A stretch of DNA of 64,000 nt from Chlorokybus atmophyticus (Eukaryota > Streptophyta > Chlorokybophyceae > Chlorokybales > Chlorokybaceae): assembly GCA_009103225.1 (NCBI GenBank), contig RHPI01003491.1:26601-90600 (forward strand), given 5' to 3'. The notes under the pieces were generated by a model. That model searched no databases, was not told where the DNA came from, and was given only the letters and a program-made list of their open reading frames with translations. Both the position numbers and the translations under genes were made by a program. Shown piece by piece: positions 10,445-21,288 of this stretch (positions within the stretch are counted from its first letter, which is position 1; each line of letters opens with the position of its first letter).

Positions 10445-11001
10445 TTTAGACAGTTGTTTATCTAAACATTTGTGTCCATAGTTCAGTTAACTGTGTTGTC
10501 AGTTAATTGTGAATGGCCAGTGATAGCTGAATGTTGAAACATTTGTATCTATATTACATGCAAATGTGTTTGTAATAGAGACTAACACGGATAGACACAT
10601 GCAGCTTGCATTCAGATGCTACAAATGCATTCTTGGATGCAATAGTCTAAGAATGTTTGCCCTTTTTTAAGTATGTCAATCTGTAGTATAGATGTTTGCA
10701 TCTATAATTGGAATGCCTATGAGGTTTTTTCCAATGTACTTATGAGTATTTCAGATGCAAAAAGACATGATATGGATTGCAAATGAGCCATGACATATGC
10801 AATTGGTACAACAATATTTGTTCTGAACACTTGGGCCTACTGCTTGGCAATGGTACCTAACCAGCACTGTAGTGAACATACATATGTCCACCCAACTAGC
10901 ACAAGCACTACGTCCAGACACTCTTGTACGACATGTAGACACTGGGCTCCGTATCTGACTCCACCCCACTGGCTCCATGTAAAACCCTGCCACGCACCTC
11001 C
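10445..11001. other. AT-rich intergenic, no gene seen
   Basis: This is presumably the upstream region of the minus-strand gene. Repeated short words such as ATTTGTAT and AGATGCAAA occur, but nothing can be named. It is conserved in unit B (40549-41098). Confidence 0.5.
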
Positions 11002-11070
11002 TGTAACAATTGGGGCCCGACCACAAGGCTATGGTAGTAAAAGACACTACCATGAGTGAGGTCTGTCACA
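11002..11070. repeat. Short LTR-like direct repeat, left copy
   Basis: The 69-bp unit begins TGTAACA, ends TGTCACA and recurs at 11416-11495. It contains the inverted pair GGTAGT and ACTACC around AAAAGAC. The termini resemble those of the chromovirus LTRs nearby (TGTAACAG and CGTCACA). A miniature LTR element (TRIM) with an interior of about 345 bp is possible. Confidence 0.5.
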
Positions 11071-11331
11071 ATCTATCCCATGTGTGACATTCCTCCCCAA
11101 TTTAACCCATGAGTTCCTTATAATAATCCATTAAGGCACTAGCCCACATCGCCGTGTTCGCGGCTGTACCACGATGGTCTACCCGCGGCCTGTTGGATCC
11201 GGGCCACGAACGGTCCTAACCGATCGAACGGAGATCTGCCATCGCAGCGCGACCGCTCACGCAGCCTTAGGTTGAACTGGCTCGGCGCGCAGGTCGTGAT
11301 CCCGCGTTCAGCCTAAGGCAAGCCGCCCCAA

Positions 11332-11450
11332 ATGTTTTTATTTATTTGTTTTTGCCTTGGATCTGCATCACTCCCCTACGGGAATTAAACCTGAGACGTC
11401 AAGCTCCGTTACCATTGTAACAATTGGGGCCCGACCACTAGGCTATATAG
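11332..11450 (-). mobile_element. tRNA-like SINE candidate
   Basis: On the minus strand, TAGCCTAGTGGTC (11445-11433) matches an RNA polymerase III A box. GGTTTAATTCCC (11391-11380), about 43 bases further on, matches a B box. An A-rich tail follows at about 11352-11332. In unit B the B box reads GGTTGAATTCCC, closer to consensus. The promoter layout and tail are those of a tRNA-derived SINE. The tRNA of origin was not identified, and it overlaps the LTR-like repeat. Confidence 0.5.
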
Positions 11451-11495
11451 TATATATGGTAGTAAAAGACACTACCATGAGTGAGGTTTGTCACA
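11416..11495. repeat. Short LTR-like direct repeat, right copy
   Basis: It matches 11002-11070 apart from an inserted AT-rich 11-mer and a few substitutions. Confidence 0.5.
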
Positions 11496-13514
11496 ATTTA
11501 TCCCAATTCGTGACACCTCCCCTTGCAGTCGCATCCCGCTCCAGGCTATGTGCCCAACAATATCTGCATTTTAATAAGATATGTTTTAAGAAAGTACATG
11601 GGAAACACTATTTACCTCAGTTATATGACGAGTTAGAGCATGAAATGCAATCAACAGCATGCGCGCGTGGACTCGGAAGTGACAAGTGGAACACGTGCAT
11701 GCGCTTATGTGAAGTGCAGCAGAGTGCATGTGTGCGTATGTGTCCAAGCAAGAAGGGTGGATACCTGTATGCAAGTCAAGTGCATAGGACGATATGTGCG
11801 TTTACGCGTGTGTGCGCGCAATGTGCAACTGCGTGTGCATACCTATGTGCAGGCTCATTAATGTCTCCCGCAATGCTGAATATTGCCGCTACGTTGCCTT
11901 GCATATATAAGCTGTCAAGACTCTGCAAAGCGCGAGTTAACATAGCAAAAAGTAGGTAGCACCGGAATTCAATCAACGTAGCAGCGCAAGCAATGATGGC
12001 TCACAACATCCCGTTTGTACTCATGCTGTCACATGCGTGAATAACAACTTCACAATACAAGTACAACTCTTCCGGCTGTAAATACCCTTTGTTAGTTGAC
12101 ACATGGTAGAAGTGCGATAGCATTGCACCCTATCGTGCGCACAAGGAACAAATAGAATGTGCAATGGCACCGCTTAAGCAAAGTTTTTGCCGCATGTACA
12201 GCACTGAGTGACAAGTAATGTAAAGCAGGCACAGCAGCTGGGCATTACCTTGTCACCACACTCTAAACTCAAACATGTCGAGACTGTTACATGTTTTGCA
12301 CTTTGCTGACAATGACAAAGTGCGGAAAGTACACGGCCACACTTGATAAACGCACTGCACACCATGCCCACTACAGTGCAAAAGAGCTGTCACATCAGAG
12401 GCCAAAAGAACGGACACACAGCATGCGCACTGCTCAGCCAACAGCTGAACACCAGATGCACAGCACCAACCATGCCCCTCGCCCCGGTAGCGCCTGACCC
12501 AAGTGCATCTGCCTTAAGTAGAACGGTAAGCTTAACTTCAGCACTGAGCATGGTGTCTACAAGTGGCACTGTGGTACCTGCTGACACCAACATCACACAC
12601 GCAAGTGACAAAGCTTAAGTCACAGTGCAAGCCAACACAAAGGGGTTAGATCAACCTCATGCACACTTTACAAGTTTGACAGGCTGGTTGCCAACAAATA
12701 TGCCTTTCATGCTCCGTGAATGGTCACCTCGATGGTCCTGACGGCACAACATGCATGCGAAGCACGCTGCACGTGCATTTAAGCAGCGCATTGCATGCAG
12801 GTTGGAAGACATGTGGCACATGGCTTGCATAAGCTATGCATTCTACGCACGATAATGCACCTGTTGTTTGTACTGCACGGATTACGCATGCAATTGCTTC
12901 TGCGGGGTTCTCTCATCATTTTGAAAGCATGTTGTTGCCATCACGCGTTTTATATTGCTAGGTTGTTGCAAAGTTGTTGCTCATTGCCAGCAATGCACAC
13001 GAGCAAAGCGTACCAACAGCAGCTATAGCAACAGATTTCACCTCACCTCATCGGTAAAGTCATTCAGCTGCCAGCAAGCAGCTGGCCAGACGGTGGTCCA
13101 GGCGTGATAGCCTCAGCCTTTGCCGTAGTCAAGCTTGCTTTGGCAAACGTAGCACCTCGGCGCTGGCTCTCCCCATGGCTATGACGCCGCCACCGCCGCC
13201 GCCAAGAATGGCGAGCACTTCCATGCACTGTCAGTTGCCGCCCAACGCATTGACAGCTGGCATTATCAAGTGCGTCACCCCGGCACACTGCCGGCCCACA
13301 GCCGCGACCGGCAGTGCCGGTCGAATTTGCCGCAGATTGCCGGTGTCAGCTTCTCATTAACTAGCAGGTCCAGACTTGTTGTGCGGCCGTTGGATGGTAA
13401 GCTGGCAGATCTCGGCCTTTCGGTGTACGTACAGCCAGTCACTTAACCACGTGTAGTTCCTGATAAATACCTGTGTAATGGTCACGACAAACATGGTGCG
13501 AACGCGCGCGCACA
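11496..13514. other. No gene recognised
   Basis: The longest open frame (11357-11959) is Cys- and Met-rich. It starts inside the SINE-like repeat and looks compositional (TGTGCG-rich). Near 13180-13330 there is GC-rich sequence with an imperfect inverted pair around CCGGCAGTGCCGG. The whole stretch is conserved in unit B with scattered indels, which argues for non-coding sequence. Confidence 0.45.
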
Positions 13515-13700
13515 CACAAGACACATATACATATACTTATCCATATATATACATATACATATGCGTATATATACATGTATTTTAGTATATATACATATAT
13601 ACATGCACATAATCATATATATTATTCTACATACGTATATGAATCGCAACATGCATGCTATTAAGTGCACATGTATGCGCATCTATGCATATAAAGCCGA
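13515..13700. repeat. TA/CA microsatellite-like tract
   Basis: Repeats of ACATATAC and ATATATAC with CGTA interruptions. The B counterpart is longer and more regular. Confidence 0.85.
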
Positions 13701-13852
13701 CCATTTTCCGTCACAATAACCTCAGGCAGATTATGCCATAAAGATTACCAATTTTGCGATGGGTGGCCAATTAATATCACGCTATCTGTACACACAGATT
13801 ATCATCGTTATAGATACCGTGCTTGGTGCTAACCCAATGGTTGTGCCTGAAG

Positions 13853-14520
13853 TGTAACAGTCGAGGCAAAGTTTCATGATATTAGGACCTTTTTTGGCCC
13901 ATTTATCAAGCACCACGCTTTTATGACTTGTGGCAGATATCGGCTAGTTATGAGTCAGCCGCGGATATCGACCGGGGCCCCAGGACCAGTCCGGAAGGCC
14001 AGAAAACGGAGGGCCAGTCGTGAAGGGCTTGACCAGATTTCTAGAAGGGCCTGGCGCCAAGTAGTATAACTTGACCATGTGAGCACCTAATCAAGAGATT
14101 TTTGGTGCTTAAGAAAGGTCTAGTAGTATACTACAAGGTTATGCAATAACATCTTAGCTTCTAGTTCCGTCTAGCGCTAGAATCGTCTAGACAATAGCAT
14201 GTGCAGACTGGTAGGTATAAAAGTGACATTCTACAATGTGCAATACAACCTTTGGCTCCCTAGTTTCTGGTGTGCAAGCTTGGTGGTGGTTAGCAGGGGT
14301 TGCTCGCATGTGCCCACTGGTATGTGCTTGCTTGTGTGACGATCCAAGGCGCTACACAAGTCGGTGTGTAGCTTCGAGCGCATGCGCGTGCGTACGCGAG
14401 TGGCGGGGCGCGCGTGTGTGCTTGGCAGAGGGGGCAAGGTTTCGGTGTGAACACCGTGTCTTGGTGAGAGGGTTGTTGATTGGACCAACTCACAGGTGAC
14501 AAGGCACGAGCACCGTCACA
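13853..14520 (+). mobile_element. Inverted solo LTR of the chromovirus family, copy A
   Basis: The 668-bp sequence runs from TGTAACAG to CCGTCACA and is the reverse complement of the LTRs at 14932, 16974, 22351 and 24510. Flanking pentamers TGAAG and TAAAG differ at one base and may be a decayed target-site duplication. It is present at the same place in unit B, so it predates the duplication. Confidence 0.85.
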
Positions 14521-14931
14521 TAAAGTGTCCAACATGTAGACAACATGCCGACGCCTTAATAAGCAATCAGACGCATATATATAATAAGGATATTGCAAGA
14601 TGAGTGTTCGTCGATGATCGCAACTTATAATGTTTGATATATAGATGCATCTATGCATAGCCTGTTATTTCAATACTTTCATCTGTGTATTGGACTTTTG
14701 TACCTTGAGATCAATATGTCCTTCGAAAGGGTCGGATGCACACTTACAACTGCATGCATAAAACAGATACAATGCACATATTCTCAGACAGTGCGTATTT
14801 TAGCGGATGCACATAGCAATGTTATATATGTAAATTTCAAAAGAATAGGTGACTAAAACACGTGTGTTAATTTGTAGTGGGAGGGTGCGGCTGCTCATGG
14901 TCACCTAACCCGGGGTGGACGAGAGGGCAGC
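14521..14931. other. Spacer between inverted LTRs
   Basis: AT-rich, with no gene. Together with its two flanking LTRs it forms a large inverted repeat (668-bp arms, 411-bp spacer). Confidence 0.6.
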
Positions 14932-15599
14932 TGTGACGGTGCTCGTGTCTTGTCACCTGTGAGTTGGTCCAATCAACAACCCTCTCACCAAGACACGGTA
15001 TTCACACCGGAACCTTGCCCCCTCTGCCAAGCACACACGCGCGCCCCGCCACTCGCGTACGCATGCGCATGCGTTCCAAGCTACACGCCGACTTGTGTAG
15101 CGCCTTGGATCGTCACAAGCAAGCATATACCAGTGGGCACGCGCTAGCAACCCCTGCTGACCACCACCAAGCTTGCACACCAAAAACTAGGGAGCTAAAG
15201 GCTGTATTGCAAATTGTAGAATGTCACTTTTATACCTACCAGTCTGCACATGCTACTGTCTAGACGATTCTAGCGCTAAACGGAACTAGAAGCTAAGATA
15301 TTCTTGCAGACTCTTGTAGTACACTTTTAAAACTTTCCAACGCACCAAAGATCTCCTCATTTGCTGCTCATATGGTCAAGTTATACTACTTGGCGCCAGG
15401 CCCTTCCAGAAATCTGGTCGAGCCCTTCTCGACTGGCCCTCCGTTTTCTGGCCTTCCGGACTGGTCCTGGGGCCCCGGTCGGTATCCGCGGCAGACTCAT
15501 AACTAGCCGATATCCGCCACAAGTCATGAAAACATGATACCTCACAAATAAGGCCTAAAATGGCCATGAAAATCACGAAATTTGGCCTTGACCGTTACA
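14932..15599 (-). repeat. 3' LTR of the older chromovirus, copy A
   Basis: 668 bp, TGTGACGG to CGTTACA on the plus strand. The adjoining polypurine tract on the minus strand (15600-15614) is a G-rich run broken by AAGGAG. Confidence 0.85.
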
Positions 15600-16973
15600 C
15601 TCCTTCCCCCCTAGGTGAGCTTCGTCCTCTCGAAGCTCGCGAGGTTGGCGTCGAGCAAGATAGTCACGCACAACGTCTCGAGCATTAGCCAAGTGTGCCT
15701 CTGGCTCCTAGGTTGCTTCATGCAATGGATAGCCCTTCCATTGCACTAAGAACTTGCGCATGCCATGCACAAACTTCTCACCAAGGATGTCTTCTACCTC
15801 CCACTCTAGTTCACCATCCGTGCCAACTTCGGGGGGCGGTCTTTCTGGCGGTTGTCCTCAATATGCCTTTAGAAGGGAGACGTGAAAAACGGGGTGCACA
15901 CGCATGTCGGGTAGCTCCAGCTTGTACGCCACGTCCGAAATAATTTTGCTGACCTTAAATGGTCCCATTCAGCGTTCATTCAGCTTGCGAACTCCCGTAC
16001 GCACCTGTACATGCTTTGCGGAGAGTAACACAATGTCGCCTTCTTGAAATGTGAGGTGTCGGCGATGCGCGTCCGCGTACTGCTTCTGCCGATTTTGTGC
16101 CACCAATAGCGCCTCCCTAGCTGCCTTATTAATGTCCGCGCACTTTGTGAGGAAGTCATAGCTGCCTCCACACGCACTTCATGTCGCCGCGGTGTCCATG
16201 CTGTCAACGGGGTCAATGGATGTTGCCCGTAGTTCATAAGGAAGGGAGTGACACCTGTGCTTGCATTACGGTTGTTGATCGCAAACTCCACCAACTCAAG
16301 CAGCTCCGCCAAATTGTTTTGTCGCGCATTAACGTAGCAACGCAGCATGTCCTCGATCACACGGTTGGCCCGTTCCGTTTGCCCATCAGTTTGCGGGTGG
16401 CATGCCGTGCTAAACTTCAGCGTGGTACCTAGTGCACTATGCAGCGCCTCCCAAAACTTACTTGTAAAGCGCGGGTCGTGATCACTTACAATGCTTTGTG
16501 ATAATCCATGTGAACGAAACACATTCTTCACGAACAAGCGTGCTGCCTCCGGTGCCGTGCAAGACTCACCACACGGTGCCAAGCGTACCATTTTGCTGGT
16601 TTTGTCAGCAAACACAAGTATAGCGTCGTACCCTTCTTTTGTCTTTGGTAGCCCCGTAATAAAGTCCATGGTAACTTGCTCCCACTTGGACAATGGCACA
16701 GGGAGGTTGCAGCAACTTGCTTGGCTTTTAGTTGCTTGCCTTCACCCTTTGGCATGCGTCGCACAACGCCACGTAGTCGCGCACATCGCGATGCATCTCT
16801 CGCCAATAAAAAAGCTGCTTCAAGCTTGCCAAAGTCCTCTGTAACCATTGGTGACCAGCAATGGGCACGTCATGAACTTCTTGCAGCAACTTCACACACC
16901 ATAGCCACAGTAGTCCCAAAATCCCGTCGAACCCGTTCCGTAGGGTGATGCAGCAAAATCGCATGTTCACCTT
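15600..16973 (-). pseudogene. Integrase-chromodomain remnant fused to protease remnant (older copy A)
   Basis: On the minus strand, 16699-15980 gives an integrase core without stop (VTMDFITGLPKTKEGY, then IVSDHDPRFTSKFWEA, then DGQTERANRVIE). It loses frame in the C-terminal part near 16160. The chromodomain segment is interrupted by several small lesions. At the upstream end, the protease tail FCCITLRNGFDGILGL runs straight into the integrase zinc-binding region (VHDVPIAGHQ to YVALCDACQRV), showing the internal deletion. The second catalytic region reads SDHD where the young element has SDRD. Confidence 0.8.
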
Positions 16974-17645
16974 TGTGACGGTGCTCGTGCCTTGTCACCT
17001 TTGAGTTGGTCCAATCCACAACCCTCTCACCAAGACACGGTATTCACACCGGAACCTTGCCCCCTCTGCCAAGCACACACGCGCGCCCCGCCACTCGCGT
17101 ACGCACGCGCATGCGCTCGAAGCTACACACCGACTTGTGTAGCGCCTTGGATCGTCACACAAGCAAGCACACACCGGTGGGCACACGCTAGCAACCCCTG
17201 CTAACCACCACCAAGCTTGCACACCAGAAACTAGGGAGCTAAACGTTGTATTGCAAGTTGTAGAATGTCACTTTTATACCTACCAGTCTGCACATGCTAC
17301 TGTCTAGACGATTCTAGCGCTAGACGGAACTAGAAGCTAAGATATTCTTGCAGAATCTTGTAGTACACTTCTAGACCTTTCCAACGCACCAAAGATCTCC
17401 TAGTTTGCTGCTCATATGGTCAAGTTATACTACTTGGCGCCAGGCCCTTCCAGAAATCTGGTCGAGCCCTTCTCGACTGGCCCTCCGTTTTCTGGCACCT
17501 TCCGGACTGGTCTTGGGGCCCCGGTCGATATCCGCGGCAGACTCATAACTCGCCGATATCCGCCACAAGTCATTAAAAACATGTACCTTACAAATAAGGC
17601 CTAAAACGGCCATGAAAATCACAGAATTTGGCCTTGACTGTTACA
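16974..17645 (-). repeat. 3' LTR of the young chromovirus
   Basis: 672 bp with TG and CA ends. It contains an expected short TATA-like stretch and a GC-rich segment. Pol ends in the first bases of this LTR: the stop codon TAA is formed by TGTAACAG at the LTR edge. Confidence 0.93.
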
Positions 17646-20600
17646 CTCCTCCCCCCCCAGGTGAGCTTCGTCCTCGAAGCTCGCGAGGTTGTCGTCGAGC
17701 AAGATAGGCACGCACAACGTCTTGAGCATTAGTCAAGTGTGCCTCTGGCTCCCAGGATGCTTCATGCAACGGATAGCCCTTCCATTTCACTAAGAACTTG
17801 CGTACGCCATGCACAAACTTCTCACCAAGGATGTCTTCTACCTCCCACTCGGGTTCACCGTCCGTGCCAACTTCGGGGGGTGGCCTTTCTGGCGGTTGTC
17901 CTCGATATGCTTTCAGAAGGGAGACGTGAAAAACGGGGTGCACACGCATGGTGTCGGGTAGCTCCAACTTGTACGCCACGTCCGAGATAACTTTGCTGAC
18001 CTTAAATGGTCCCAACCAGCGTTCATTCAGCTTGCGAACTCCCGTACGCACCTGGACGTGCTTCGCGGAGAGTAACACAATGTCGCCTTCCTGAAACGTG
18101 AGGTGTCGGCGATGCGCGTCCGCGTACTGCTTCTGCCGATTTTGTGCCACCAATAACGCATCCCTAGCTGCCTTGTTAATGTCCGCGCACTTTGTAAGGA
18201 AGTCATTAGCTGCCTCCACACGCACGTCATGTCGTCGCGGTGTCCATGCCGTCAACGGTGTCAATGGATGTTGCCCGTAGTTCATAAGGAAGGGAGTGAC
18301 ACCTGTGCTTGCATTGTGGTGGTTGTTGATCGCAAACTCAACCAACTCAAGCAGCTCCTCCCAATTGTCTTGTCGCGCGTTAACGTAGCAACGCAGCATG
18401 TCCTCGATCACACGGTTGGCCCGCTCCGTTTGCCCATCAGTTTGCGGGTGGAATGCCGTGCTAAACTTCAGTGTGGTACCCAGTGCACTATGCAGCGCCT
18501 CCCAAAACTTACTTGTAAAGCGCGGGTCGCGATCACTCACAATGCTTCGTGGTAATCCATGAGAACGAAATACATGCTTCACGAACAAGCGTGCTGCCTC
18601 CGGTGCCGTGCAAGACTCACTACACGGTGCCAAGCGTACCATTTTGCTGGTTTTATCGACGAACACAAGTATAGCGTCGTACCCTTCTTTTGTCTTTGGT
18701 AGCCCCGTGATAAAGTCCATGGTAACTTGCTCCCACTTGGACAATGGCACAGGGAGAGGTTGCAGCAACCCACCTGGCTTTTGGTTGCTTGCCTTCACCC
18801 TTTGGCATGCGTCGCACAACGCCACGTAGTCGCGCACATCGCGATGCATCTCTCGCCAGTAAAAACGCTGTTTTAAGCTTGCCAAAGTCCTTTCCAACCC
18901 TTGGTGACCAGCAATGGGCACGTCATGAGCTTCCTTCAGCAACTTCACACGGATATGCGCGACGTTGGGGATGTACAAGCGCCCATGGTGCCACAGCAGC
19001 CCGTCGCGCATTGACCAGTGCCCACTTGTGTCCGTAGCTGTATTTTCCAGCTCTTGCAACACTTTCATACCCTCCGTGTCTTCACGAAGCACTTGCCGAA
19101 TCTGGTCGGTCCACTCGGGCTGCACTTGAGCGAGTGCCTCAATTGCATTAAGCCGGCTCAGCGCGTCAGCAACACCATTTGACGTACCGGGCTTGTACTT
19201 GATATCGAAGTCAAAAAGTTGAAAGAACTCAAGCCATCGAGCTTGTCTGCGACTCAGATGAGGTTGTGTTTGTAAGTACCTCAGTGGAGAGTGATCCGTC
19301 TCAAGCACGAACTTTTTGCCTTCCAGAAAACAACGCCATTGTCGTAGCGCCATGACTTGCGCTAAAAGTTCCTTCTCGTGCACGGGGTAATTCAGCTCCG
19401 CACCACTCATCTTCTTGCTGAAGAATGCTACTGGTTGAAGGCCGTTGCCATGGTCTTGCTGCAAAACAGCTCCTACGGCTGTGTCGGACGCGTCGCAAGC
19501 CAAAATAAATGTCTTTTCCATGTTGGGGTGAGCCAGGACTGGTGCCTCCGTCAGCGCCTTCTTCAACGCAGCAAATGCATGTTCCTCTGTTGCTGACCAG
19601 CTCCAATGCTTTCCCTTCTTGAGTAGGGTAGTCAAGGGAGCAGCTATGCGCGAAAACCCCATGATAAACTTGCGATAATACCCCGCAAGGCCTAAAAAGG
19701 ACATCACCTCCTTTACATTGGTCGGGGCAGCCCACTCGCGCACCACCTGCACTTTGTTGGGGTCCGGCTTGATGCCTTCATGCGACACAATGTGGCCTAG
19801 GTACTCCACCTCTCGAAGCAAGAATTTGCACTTCTGTAGCTGGGCGTACAACTTGTGTTCGCGCAAACGCTGCAACACGCGCCGTAGAAGTGCCACGTGC
19901 TCCTCCTTTGTTGTCGCGTACACCAAAATGTCGTCGAGGTACACGAGGACTCCCTTACCAATCAAGTCAGCAAAAACGCTGTTCATAAGCGTTTGAAATG
20001 TTGCCGGTGCGTTCGTAAGTCCGAAGGACATGACCAACCACTCGTAGTGCCCATAACGTGTGTTAAAAGCTGTTTTCTCCACATCCTCGGGCGCGATGCG
20101 AATTTGGTGATAACCTCCAGCAAGATCAAGTGTTGTGAAGTACTGCGCACCTTGCAATTGCTCCAGCAACTCGTCGATACGTGGGAGTGGAAAGCAATTC
20201 CTCTTCGTGATGTTGTTGAGAGCTCGGTAGTCGACGCACATGCGCAAGCTCCCGTTCTTCTTTCGTACAAACAAAATAGGTGCACCATAGGGGGACTTAC
20301 TAGGCCTGATGTAGCCTCTTTTCAGCAAGTCCGCCACCTGCCTCTCGGCCTCTTCCAGTTCCAAAGGTGACAACTTGTATACGGGTCGATACGGTGGCTT
20401 GTGCACGCCCTCAATCAGCTCCACACGGTGGTCTACGCTCCGTGGAGGTGGTAGACCAGATGGAAGTCCGTCCACCATGATATCTTGGTATTCTTTAACA
20501 AGTTTACACACCTCGGGGTCCATAGTAGCCGTCTGAACATCGTCACTCAGCTCCGGTGCTGACTTTGCAGTGTTTTCGCGCACCACGCACAACCATGCAG

Positions 20601-21288
20601 CCTTTGCCTTCCGTGGAGACAATAACTTCCTCAATTGCACATAAGAGATCTGGGCAATTGTCGTACCACCTAATTGTGCGTGCCGCGCCTCGATGACGTC
20701 CGATGCAGCTTGAATGGACTCTCCACCGTTTCGCTCGATGGTGAGCACGCGCTTCCTCCAATTGATGGCTGGATTATGTTGCCATAGCCACGGTAGTCCC
20801 AAAATCCCATCAAACCCGTTCCGTAGGGTGATGCAGCAAAATCGCATGCTCTCCTTCATCTTCCCAATGCGAACGCACAACTCTTTGGTCATAAACGCAG
20901 CGCCATCACCTCCAGAGGGTGGCTCTCCATCAGCGAGCTTCACTTCACCTCCTCGTAATGACGAAAGCCAACCGTAACGCCGCGCGATATCAATACTCAT
21001 GAAGTTGCTGTTGGCACCGCTATCAATCATGAGCTTACACTCTCTCCATCGTCCTTGGTCATCGCAAATGTGTGCTCGAAGCCCGAAGTACTTTGTTGTC
21101 TCCTCTTTTGCATAACTCACCACCATTGGCGCGTTCAAAGCCATCTCCTCTTGCTTCTTTAATGGAAATGTCACAGCATCCGTCCGTGCATGAGGCTCCT
21201 TCCTATCCCCAGCAGTAGCCTCCTCACCTACTGGGGGAAGTCGTTTTCCTGCTCCACGCCATTTTGCTCCATGGTGTTGACGCGACGA
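17641..21288 (-). CDS. pol: Pol polyprotein of the young chromovirus
   Basis: One open frame runs from 21288 to the stop at 17641-17643. Numbering residues from 21174, the aspartic protease has DSGA at 51-54 and ILGLPWL near 124-130. Reverse transcriptase has FTTLDLAGGYHQI and the active site YLDD (412-415). RNase H has D561, a Glu near 600 and D626. Integrase has the zinc residues H750, H757, C787 and C790 and the catalytic triad D820, D881, E917. A GPF motif follows, then a chromodomain at about 1109-1160 (EWEVEDILGEKFV to VKWKGYPLHEASWEP). All catalytic residues are present. The frame lies -1 relative to gag and overlaps its end by about 61 bases with no suitable ATG, so a -1 frameshift is the likely route to Gag-Pol; no classical slippery heptamer was found. 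The chromodomain normally directs integration to marked chromatin. Confidence 0.93.
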   Translation of the reverse strand, partial: SSRQHHGAKWRGAGKRLPPVGEEATAGDRKEPHARTDAVTFPLKKQEEMALNAPMVVSYAKEETTKYFGLRAHICDDQGRWRECKLMIDSGANSNFMSIDIARRYGWLSSLRGGEVKLADGEPPSGGDGAAFMTKELCVRIGKMKESMRFCCITLRNGFDGILGLPWLWQHNPAINWRKRVLTIERNGGESIQAASDVIEARHAQLGGTTIAQISYVQLRKLLSPRKAKAAWLCVVRENTAKSAPELSDDVQTATMDPEVCKLVKEYQDIMVDGLPSGLPPPRSVDHRVELIEGVHKPPYRPVYKLSPLELEEAERQVADLLKRGYIRPSKSPYGAPILFVRKKNGSLRMCVDYRALNNITKRNCFPLPRIDELLEQLQGAQYFTTLDLAGGYHQIRIAPEDVEKTAFNTRYGHYEWLVMSFGLTNAPATFQTLMNSVFADLIGKGVLVYLDDILVYATTKEEHVALLRRVLQRLREHKLYAQLQKCKFLLREVEYLGHIVSHEGIKPDPNKVQVVREWAAPTNVKEVMSFLGLAGYYRKFIMGFSRIAAPLTTLLKKGKHWSWSATEEHAFAALKKALTEAPVLAHPNMEKTFILACDASDTAVGAVLQQDHGNGLQPVAFFSKKMSGAELNYPVHEKELLAQVMALRQWRCFLEGKKFVLETDHSPLRYLQTQPHLSRRQARWLEFFQLFDFDIKYKPGTSNGVADALSRLNAIEALAQVQPEWTDQIRQVLREDTEGMKVLQELENTATDTSGHWSMRDGLLWHHGRLYIPNVAHIRVKLLKEAHDVPIAGHQGLERTLASLKQRFYWREMHRDVRDYVALCDACQRVKASNQKPGGLLQPLPVPLSKWEQVTMDFITGLPKTKEGYDAILVFVDKTSKMVRLAPCSESCTAPEAARLFVKHVFRSHGLPRSIVSDRDPRFTSKFWEALHSALGTTLKFSTAFHPQTDGQTERANRVIEDMLRCYVNARQDNWEELLELVEFAINNHHNASTGVTPFLMNYGQHPLTPLTAWTPRRHDVRVEAANDFLTKCADINKAARDALLVAQNRQKQYADAHRRHLTFQEGDIVLLSAKHVQVRTGVRKLNERWLGPFKVSKVISDVAYKLELPDTMRVHPVFHVSLLKAYRGQPPERPPPEVGTDGEPEWEVEDILGEKFVHGVRKFLVKWKGYPLHEASWEPEAHLTNAQDVVRAYLARRQPRELRGRSSPGGGGV
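17646..17659 (-). promoter_or_regulatory. Polypurine tract of the young chromovirus
   Basis: On the minus strand a run of eight G followed by AGGAG directly abuts the 3' LTR. It would prime plus-strand DNA synthesis. It is also translated, as the Gly-rich C-terminus of Pol. Confidence 0.85.

Noticed and set aside
11357-11959. A 200-residue Cys-rich protein
   Set aside because: It begins inside the SINE-like repeat, follows TGTGCG-rich composition and has no sign of selection between the two units.
14950-15263. Open frames of 60-100 codons in every LTR copy, on both strands
   Set aside because: They recur only because the LTR recurs, have low-complexity Cys/Arg/Thr-rich translations and overlap one another in several frames.
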